Shown here one piece after another: positions 57,283 through 64,000 of a DNA stretch of 64,000 nt. The stretch is from Tipula vernalis (taxonomy: Eukaryota > Arthropoda > Insecta > Diptera > Tipulidae), in assembly GCA_958295665.1 (NCBI GenBank), contig OY282560.1:188576561-188640560 (forward strand), written 5' to 3'. The first letter of the stretch is position 1. Each line of letters starts with the position of its first letter. The translations under genes and the position numbers were made by a program. A model generated the notes under the pieces. It was not told where the DNA came from. It did not search any database and saw only the letters and a list, made by a program, of their open reading frames with translations.

Positions 57283-57628
57283 TTTTTGTTTTGTATAATT
57301 TTCTTTTTCTTTTAATGTATGTACTGTGGTTTTTAATCTTTTGTCTTTATTATATTTTTTTTTTTGTAAATTTAATTTTTAACACTTGGGTTAATCGTAA
57401 CTGTCGTTTTGACAAAGATTATCCAATCTTCTTAACCACACTTTTTTTTTTTTTATATGAGTTTATAAAAAAAAAATTAAAATAATTGTATATTTGAATG
57501 GTTGAGAGAAATAAATAAATAAAAATAAATAAATTTCTATAGTTTCGGATTCAAACTGGAGATAAATGGGAAATGTTGTTTGTTTATTTGGTATTATGTT
57601 TCAACATTTTACATGAGCAAAGCTTTTG

Positions 57629-58252
57629 ATTGATTGATTGATTGATTGCGATGTACGATCAAGCATTAAGCAAGTCTCCCGTATAAATGCGAACACCCAC
57701 ACTATATGCATGTTACACAAACACACGACACCATTCTTCATGAAGCCAAACATATTCACTCCGTAAAGAAAGGCGCCACATCGATAACTACATAAGTCTA
57801 ATAGTTGTGATATCCGCCCCTGGCCAGGCCGCCGTCGTACACCTTTTTACTTATAACAAGGTCGAGGGATGGGAAAGGAATGTTAGCGCAACAAAGACTC
57901 AACCCGGTTCCAGACACCTGATAGTTAGTAAATTTGTTAGTAATAATATTTTTTAGTAATACAAGAACAATTCAATTTAAAGTTAATCTACTGTTCCAAC
58001 CTGTAAGAAGGACACAATGACAACACAAAATTTCCTGGTGCCGCAAACTCTTTTTTTCTGAAAAGCTGTAAACAATTATTATTATTCCCTCCACCATTTT
58101 TTCCATCGGCGGTTGTGAGGGGGGCGAGATTTCGTTCCATCATCATCTTCCCATGCGGTCACCCAAATTTGTACTAATTGTAGGTAGTGTTGCTTAACGT
58201 CGTTGTTGAAATCGTTGAGTCTCTGCTGTCCCTGCTATACTCGCCCCCACAC
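57629..58252 (-). mobile_element. 5S-rRNA-derived SINE (SINE3-like)
   Basis: A 21-bp direct repeat, starting TTTACATGAGCAAAGC, flanks the insert (57608-57628, 58253-58273). On the minus strand the head (about 58250 down to 58145) resembles 5S rRNA: GTTAAGCA, then TTAGTAC and TTTGGGTGACCGCATGGGAA, which correspond to the internal promoter elements including the C box. The body of about 500 bp is noncoding, and the 3' end is a (CAAT)n tail. A 5S-like head, unrelated body, simple tail and long target duplication define a SINE of the 5S-derived class. It would be transcribed by RNA polymerase III and moved by a partner LINE. Confidence 0.8.
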
Positions 58253-58273
58253 TTTACATGAGCAAAGCTTTTG

Positions 58274-58616
58274 GTCGTAAAATGAGACGAGAGTTACGAT
58301 TTTCATGCACATACTACATACAGTACATGTCCATTGAATTAGCAACTTTTGATTTTCTAAAATTGCACTAATAATACAAGCAATTTCCGGGAAATTTTAT
58401 CTTTATTTTATAGCACAAGTCTAGCGCCGTTTATGACGCACAAAATTATTTACCGTTATTTCTCCTGAATTTGTTATTTAATATTTTTCTAAATTTTGTT
58501 CTTCGCCGAGCGAGCGAATGATGAACATTAGGTAACGGTAGTACTTAAATACTGTAATAAATGAGGTATCATTATTTTTTTATTAAGTATTGTGTTAGTG
58601 GTTCTTTATTGGTGCG
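58274..58616. other. Unassigned sequence
   Basis: AT-rich sequence between the SINE and the Tc1-like relic. No left TIR of the Tc1-like element was recognised. Confidence 0.4.
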
Positions 58617-59460
58617 GAACATTCATCTTTAAAACAATATGAAATTGCCAAAATAGTTGGAACCAGTAACCATGTTGTATCTAGAATTAAGAAATCACTC
58701 CAAAATAACAAGGTCGTGACTCCACCGCACAGGGAAAATAGCAGAAAACAAAAGAAAACATCCGAAAGGGAAGACAGAATCATCTTAAAATTAACCTTAC
58801 AGGGTAACCTTACAACCCAACTACTCTCAAATAGAACATTGCGACGCCGTTTTAAGCAATTTGTACTAAAACAGTGTCGTCCGACTATTAAACAAAAATT
58901 AACGTCCAACATGATAATTAAACGAATTGATTTAATTTAATGTAAGTAAAAATTTCTGTTTGTCGTTTTGTATTTACAAATTTTCTTAAACGGCCAAATT
59001 TTTAGGTTTGTTTATCGGATGAATGTTCGGTCCAAATTATTGCCGAGTGAAATATTTTTGTTAAACGCCGCTCACATGAGCGTTTCAATAAAGACTGTGT
59101 TGTACAAAAGGTTAAACATCCAACATCTGTCATAGTTTAGGGCTGTATCACCGCAAAACGTCTTGGGCCTCTTCATTTAGAAGATGGCATTATGAATGCT
59201 GATAAATATATTCAGATGTTGGATAACGTTTTTTTTTTACCAAAACTCCCCCAATTATTTCGCCGTCGGCAAAGGTACATCTTTCAGCAGGATGGAGCCC
59301 CTTGTTACACCGCCAAGTCGGTTAAAAACTATCTAAGTTCCAAAAAATACCGCTATTAGATTGGCCGAGGAACTTTCCGGACATGAACCCAATAGAAAAT
59401 GTTTGGACGGTTCTAAAGACGTAGTTATCGAAAAAACACATCACAGACAAACAACTTGAG
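58617..59460 (+). pseudogene. Tc1-like transposase remnant
   Basis: The first frame (58617 to ~58938) covers an HTH region: SSLKQYEIAKIVGTSNHVVS, a basic linker, then REDRIILKLTLQGN and NRTLRRRFKQF. In later frames the DDE core is visible: CLSDECSVQ (first D, ~59010), GCITAKRLGPLHLEDGIMNA followed by DKYIQ (~59130-59215), IFQQDGAPCYTAKSVKNYLS (second D, ~59280-59335) and NFPDMNPIENVW (third acidic residue region, ~59370-59405). Frameshifts and stops make it dead. The C-terminal end is cut at 59460, where BEL gag sequence begins. Confidence 0.85.
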
Positions 59461-60113
59461 ATTTTACAAAATGGCTTGATTTCTACAATACCTTTGATAG
59501 TTTGGTTAATAAAAATTCGCAATTAAACATATTATCCAAATTCCAACACTTGCATAATTCAGTCGATGGTGCAGCGGCGCAGTTAATCAGCTCTTTAGAA
59601 TTAACCGAAAATAATTACCAAGAGACCATATGAGGAAAATTTTCCAAATCCCGCGTATAATCAAGCCATCTGCTGATAAATTGTCGGAGTTAATCAATCA
59701 ACTAAATTCAAATTTGCGTTCTCTAAAATCATTGGACCGCCATACACAACATTGGGATGATTTATTGATAGAAATTATACTACCTAAGCTTGATCCAGAT
59801 ACTGTAACGAAATGGGAGGATGAAGAACCGGTGAAAACACTGCTTACTCTTGCAGAATTCCTGGCTTACCTTAATAAGCTTCTTCATGCATTAGAAGGAA
59901 GAACAATACACAACATCACAACAACATCAGGTTCTCAAAGTATCGCACTTCGTTCTAAGCCATCACGTTCTTCATATTCAGCAACCGTGGTCGCTTCCAA
60001 AAAAACTAATAATCACTTGCGCTTTTTGTCAAATACCGGGGCATCGAGTCAATCAGTGTAGAAGATTCCTTCGTTTATCAATTCCAAATCGACGTCAGGA
60101 AATTAATAAACTT
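59461..60113 (+). pseudogene. BEL/Pao gag, C-terminal part
   Basis: It begins inside the Gag core (FTKWLDFYNTFDSLVNKNSQ in one frame). It continues with frame breaks through HWDDLLIEIILPKLDPDTVT followed by KWEDEEPVKTLLTLAEFLAY, typical BEL Gag wording. The first zinc knuckle, CAFCQIPGHRVNQC (CX2CX4HX4C), lies at about 60018-60060 in another frame. The first 120 bp also occur inverted at 60120-60245. The coat protein cannot be made intact. Confidence 0.8.
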
Positions 60114-60119
60114 TTTTTT

Positions 60120-60540
60120 ACATTATCCGCCGCTGCACCATCGACTGAATTACGCAAGTGTTGGAATTTGGATAATATGTTTAAATGCGAATTTTTATTA
60201 ACCAAACTATCAAAGGTATTGTAGAAATCAAGCCATTTTGTAAAATCTCCACTAAACACGTTGATTTCTATTCTAGGTAATTTAGCTATAACGTTACCCT
60301 GGCTAACGATCGGTTGAGTTTCATTTTTTACAATCGGCGTGATCGCTGATATATGATCGAGTATAGCGGATTTTAATTCATAATACGTCTCTTCAAATTT
60401 AGCGCGTGTTTCTGCATGCATCGTTTCTTCCACCAACTGTTCCAAAGCTGACTGTGTTGCATTGAATTGCTCAAATGTCGCTTCTAAGGCTTCTAAGCGC
60501 ACCCTTGCGTATGTTGATGTTGAATCCGCTAATTTGTTTA
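60120..60540 (-). pseudogene. BEL/Pao gag, N-terminal part, antisense copy
   Basis: The minus-strand frame reads RLEALEATFEQFNATQSALE, a helical N-terminal region, then LPRIEINVFSGDFTKWLDFY and LNILSKFQHLRNSVDGAA, the BEL Gag core. It then runs into the A-rich end and a stop at 60095. It supplies the N-terminal region missing from the host element's gag, but in opposite orientation. It is truncated and cannot produce a complete Gag. Confidence 0.8.
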
Positions 60541-60597
60541 AAGTAAAAATTAGCTTACACAGAAATAGAGCTGTGTGAATGTCGTGAAGAAGTAAAA

Positions 60598-60755
60598 ATT
60601 GTAAGAGAATTTATCTGTATTAGTTATGATTCGCTAGTACCATAAGAATGTAAATTGTGGTATAATCAGTCCAGTCGCCGCGGCCTGATGAGAAGATTGA
60701 TTTTTTCATAATCATAAGCTCATCAGTTCGAAACTGGATTAAATTCTCTTACAAT
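60598..60755. repeat. 16-bp perfect inverted termini, 158 bp
   Basis: ATTGTAAGAGAATTTA at 60598-60613 and its inverse at 60740-60755 enclose about 125 bp with TG...CA-like limits (TGTAAGAG...CTCTTACA). It lies in the leader part of the antisense BEL copy. It may be an LTR fragment with unusually long inverted termini, or a small TIR element. A GTTCGAAAC at 60726 resembles a pol III B box, but no tRNA is present. Confidence 0.55.
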
Positions 60756-60800
60756 CTTCGGAACATATAAAAGTCATATAAATTAGAAATTAATAAACTT

Positions 60801-61660
60801 CGGATTTGTATAAATTGTTTGCGAAATGATCACCAAATAAACAACTGTACATCACCATTTCATTGCAATAAGCCTGGTTGTTCAATTCGTCATTACTCAC
60901 TTCTGCATCCGGATATCGCTCAGCCTCATCCCCATCCAGATCAGTTAAATAAGCCAACCAATACAGAGATCAATAATCACTCTCTGGGGACATCTGATAG
61001 CACAACACAAAATGAGCTGACTAAAAATACAGTATTCCACTCAACCGTTGAAGAACATCAAAACATCTTACACATCCGTTCTTCTAATGCTTATGTTTTT
61101 TAGTAACCGCGCTTGTAATTGTTCTGGATCATACGGGAACACCAATTATTGCCAGAGCGCTTCTCGACAGTGGCTCCCAACTTAGTCTTATGACTGAAAA
61201 ATTTGCAGCTCGGCTTGGTCTAAGACGCAAAAACTTCAACACAGCTATAACTGGAATCGGAGCTTCTTCACTATCATGCCATTCCATGTTAGCGGTAACG
61301 ATTCAATCACGAATTAATGCATATACGGCCCAAATTGACGTTCATCTATAGCCAAAAATTTCGGGACCGCAACCTACAGTTGGCATAAATACAAGTCAAT
61401 GGACGATTCCGCAAAATATAAGGCTGGCCGATCCAGAATTTTCAGCACCACAGCACATAGATCTTCTGATAGGGGCAGATCTTTACTATTCTCTACAAGC
61501 GGTCGGCCAAATCTAGCTGGGTCCAGACATGCTTATCTTACCAAACACATTGCTAGGCTGGGTTGTAGTGGGCAAAACGGCAAATTATTGCTCATCACCA
61601 CAAAACTACTATGTATGCAACACGCTGTCAATAGAAGAAAGCAGTCTAAATGAGCAACTC
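60801..61660 (+). pseudogene. BEL/Pao zinc knuckle and protease region
   Basis: CINCLRNDHQINNC (CX2CX4HX4C) with TSPFHCNKPGCSIRHYSLLH opens the region. After a frame change the aspartic protease shows TPIIARALLDSGSQLSLMTE with KFAARLGL (61135-61220; DSGS holds the active-site D). Then, in other frames, LADPEFSAPQHIDLLIGADL follows (61428-61490). Several stops and shifts separate the pieces. The protease would process Gag-Pol in an intact element. Confidence 0.8.
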
Positions 61661-62900
61661 CGAAATTTTTTTGAAATTTAACATCTTAACGCCGCAAGTC
61701 CTGCGACGATGTCCAAGCAAGAACAGTATGTGGAGGATCATTTTAAGAAACACTATGGACGCACGGCCGCAGGAATAATAATCTGAGAAAGGTCTATCAA
61801 GAAACCATTGAAGAATATTTAGAGTTAGGCCATATGAAGCAAGTCACAGCAGAAGAGGTCTCCACAACAAATTTTTTCTTACCACATCACAACAAATTTT
61901 TTCTTCCCACATCGGCAAAATCTGATTCCGGAAAGGCTTTGAACGACATTCTTATGGTGGGACCTGTATTGCAACAAGACTTGTTCTCTATTTTGGCCAG
62001 GTTCAGAACCTACAAGTACGTATTCAGTGCAGATATCTGTAAAATGTATCGTCAGATAATGGTTACTGACGATGATGCTCAACTACAACATATATTCTGG
62101 AGAAAAACACCATCAGAATCTCTAAAAATGTTTAGACTGCTCACCTCAACCTTCGGTACACCCAGTGCTTCGTATCTAGCAACAAAATATGTTCAGAAGT
62201 TAGCGGAAATTCATCAGGACATTATCCCTTGGCATCGCAAGTTATAAAGCGTGACGTATACATCGATGATGTACTGACCGGCAGCAACAATTTGGAGGAG
62301 GCTAAGACTATAAAAACCCAAATCTCGAAAATTCTAAGCACGGCGGGAATGGAACTCCGAAAATGGTGCGCCAACTCGCAAGACATTTTGGAAGGCATAC
62401 CTCAGGAACATCACGAGAAACTGCTTCAGCTCGAAAATGGCGATTTCATCAAGACACTTGGGAAGTATTGGCAGCCATCATCGGACGTTTTCTGTTTTAA
62501 TGTCCAGGTTAAAGACAATGGACGACGAGTTACGAAAAGAACAGTTTTGTCGGACATAGCTCATATATTCGATCCACTCGGGCTTACCTCGCCCGTCATT
62601 AAACGAGCCAAAATGTATTTACAAAAAACATGGATGCTTAAGAATGATTGGGATCAGTCGCTTCCACAAGATCTATTTACTGTTTGGCAAGATTTTCGAA
62701 ATCAGCTCACATTTTTAAACGATCTTCAAGTTAGTCGGCGGATCACATTAACATCAATTGGGGTGGTTTACGAGCTTCACGGGTTTGCAGACGCTAGCGA
62801 AAAGGCATTTGGAGCAGCTAAACATCTAAGGAGTCAAAGCATGTGCTCAGTTAACGTTCAATTACTCTGCGCAAAGTCTCATGTGACCTCTCAATAAAAC
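61661..62900 (+). pseudogene. BEL/Pao reverse transcriptase and RNase H start
   Basis: The linker SKQEQYVEDHFKKHYGRTAA precedes an RT that lacks part of its first blocks. SGKALNDILMVGPVLQQDLF, YVFSADICKMYRQIMV (first catalytic D) and LLTSTFGTPSASYLATK lie at 61930-62200. After a frame change, YIDDVLTGSNNLEEAK (catalytic YIDD box) lies at about 62253-62305. IFDPLGLTSPVIKRAKM and HGFADASEKAFGAA (RNase H start, with its D) follow to about 62820. Two main frame breaks and a 5' deletion inactivate it. Confidence 0.85.
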
Positions 62901-64000
62901 AACCATACCACATCTTGAACTTTGTGCGGCTCTGCTGTTAGCTGAACTGGTAAGAAAGGTTATTCCAGTCTTAAATATCAACATTCATTAAACCTATTAC
63001 TGGTCGAAATCAGCAGTCGCATTATCGTGGCTCTCTTCGGATTCAACCACATTAACAACATTTGTCGGGAATCGAGTAGCAAAAATTCAGAGAATGACAG
63101 CAATATCTAATTGGCACCAAATCAGCACTAAATTTAACTTGGCGGATCTATTGTCGAGAAGATGTTCACCACTAGAACTGATACGGCATTCATCGTGGTT
63201 TACAGGGCCATCATTTTTGCAAACCTCGCCTGACCAATAGCCTACGTCACACATACCAGTATTAGATGAAGTTCCGGAACGTCGGAAAACTAAAACCGCC
63301 TTGGCATGTTCATTTCCGCTGGAGGAGGTGGATCTTCTGCATAGATTCCAATCACGAAATTTCCTCTCTTTGCAAAGAATTATGGCTTATATTCATCGCT
63401 TTATTCACAACTATCGGTCAAGGCAAAAAAGTGATAGGATATATGGCGACATCCAGCCATGTGATCTTCAGAATGGTCTAAATTTATTAATTACTGGTTT
63501 TAAAGACCAGATGGTGTCATTAAGGGCCAAAACACCGCTCAGTCCCAAGGACCGCTTAATTCCTTTGTCTCCTTTCATAGATAGTAGCGGAATCCTTCGA
63601 GTGGGGGGTCGACTAAAACATTCGTCCCTCGCATATTCAACGAAATATCCGATTTTATTGCCATCCACACATCCAATTACCTTGTCAATCCTGCCTTTTT
63701 TCATAAAAAACTTCTTCACGCAGCTCCACAGGCATTATTGGCAACTGTGCGGCAAGAATACTGGCCAATTAACGGACGAAGGCTAGCAAAAAACTGTCAC
63801 AATTGCATCCTCTGTTTCCGATTTCGAGCAAAAACGAGTCAGCAGAAGACGGGGGATTTTCCAACCGAATGTGTTTCATGTGCGCCACCATTTTACAATG
63901 TTGGAGTCGACTTCGCAGGTCCTTTCTTTATACACCACAAAATACGAGGCAAGGGGCCAACAAAAGGATATTTAGCCATATTCTTATGTCTGGCAATAAA
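62901..64000 (+). pseudogene. BEL/Pao RNase H end and integrase, partial
   Basis: After the RNase H break, SRRCSPLELIRHSSWFTGPS lies at about 63155-63215. Next come SGILRVGGRLKHSSLAYSTK and YPILLPSTHPIT (63589-63690), the integrase zinc-binding region with YWQLCGKN and, in other frames, EYWPINGRRLAKNCHNCILC. YNVGVDFAGPFFIHHKIRG with the first integrase D lies at about 63895-63955. The gene runs off the window end, so the rest of integrase and the 3' LTR are not visible. Confidence 0.8.

Larger units (their letters stand above)
52700..57535 (+). mobile_element. CR1-like LINE B, nearly intact
   Basis: Plus-strand ORF1 with PHD finger (52877-54088) is followed by ORF2 endonuclease and RT (about 54120-57282), a short AT-rich 3' UTR and a terminal (AAATA)-type repeat near 57510-57532, as in CR1 tails. 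Only two defects are obvious: MITE B at 54230-54480 and a TGA at 55285. The 5' end is approximate. It is related to, but clearly different from, LINE A. Confidence 0.85.
60114..60785 (-). mobile_element. Antisense BEL leader+gag copy with 15-bp TSD and A-tail
   Basis: GAAATTAATAAACTT flanks the insert directly (60099-60113, 60786-60800). Read on the minus strand it starts in a leader of about 280 nt, enters BEL gag from its N-terminal region (about 60540 to 60120), and ends in a run of A shortly after the DGAAA motif. It overlaps the host element's gag over ~120 bp at about 98% identity. The A-run plus long duplication suggest LINE-mediated retrotransposition of a truncated BEL transcript. 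Confidence 0.7.
59461..64000 (+). mobile_element. BEL/Pao LTR retrotransposon, 5'-truncated, runs off the window
   Basis: Order: part of gag (59461-60113), an antisense insertion (60114-60785), zinc knuckles (to ~60905), protease, RT, RNase H and the start of integrase at the window edge. The left end starts in mid-gag at the junction with the Tc1-like relic, and the 5' LTR is absent. Many frameshifts and stops are present. BEL/Pao order (protease, RT, RNase H, integrase) is clear. Confidence 0.88.

Noticed and set aside
60720..60740. GTTCGAAAC considered as part of a tRNA gene
   Set aside because: No A box at the right distance, no cloverleaf stems and no CCA-acceptor pairing were found.

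Overview
This is a eukaryotic window: AT-rich, intron-containing, with no operons or ribosome binding sites, and about half of its length is mobile DNA. The element set points to an insect, most likely a fly: CR1-like LINEs whose ORF1 carries a PHD finger, BEL/Pao and Copia LTR elements, mariner and Tc1, Helitron, FLYWCH-type Mutator, PIF/Harbinger, a Crypton and Foldback-like elements. The species cannot be named from the sequence. The only convincing host-gene sequence is one 85-bp minus-strand Wnt exon (15375-15459, most like Wnt5). The window is therefore probably a large Wnt intron or flank filled by transposons.

Layout. 1-7400: two TIR elements stacked at one CCAGG site, then a decayed minus-strand LINE split by a 2.3-kb Foldback-like element (3707-6008). 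7400-14865: Helitron remnant, decayed R1/LOA-like LINE, a defective Copia with both LTRs, and a mariner remnant. 14866-18485: AT-rich sequence with the Wnt exon, a second mariner relic and a Helitron-like 5' end. 18486-22153: a second Foldback-like element filled with a 155-bp tandem array. 22154-29639: minisatellites, a PIF/Harbinger MITE, one small hypothetical ORF and intergenic DNA. 29640-32665: a Mutator-like element with a FLYWCH/MULE transposase, itself hit by a Harbinger element and a perfectly folding MITE. 33271-37990: a dispersed repeat family, a short LINE insertion with a 5' inversion, and a BEL remnant. 38040-44030: a minus-strand CR1-like LINE interrupted by a MITE and a Crypton. 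44030-52700: mostly unassigned AT-rich DNA with small MITEs. 52700-57535: a nearly intact plus-strand CR1-like LINE, interrupted by the same MITE family. 57629-58252: a 5S-rRNA-derived SINE. 58617-64000: a Tc1-like relic fused to a BEL/Pao element that runs off the end and carries an antisense copy of its own leader and gag, flanked by a 15-bp duplication.

The most notable signals are: (1) several unrelated TIR elements all flanked by CCAG/CCAGG duplications; (2) a Crypton tyrosine-recombinase element with a 136-bp hairpin next to its 3' end; (3) the 5S-derived SINE with a 21-bp target duplication; (4) two Foldback-like elements with 8-10 bp duplications, one sharing end sequence with the local Mutator element; (5) the retrotransposed antisense BEL fragment. 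All family calls are by eye. Boundaries rest on inverted repeats and target duplications read directly, or are marked approximate.
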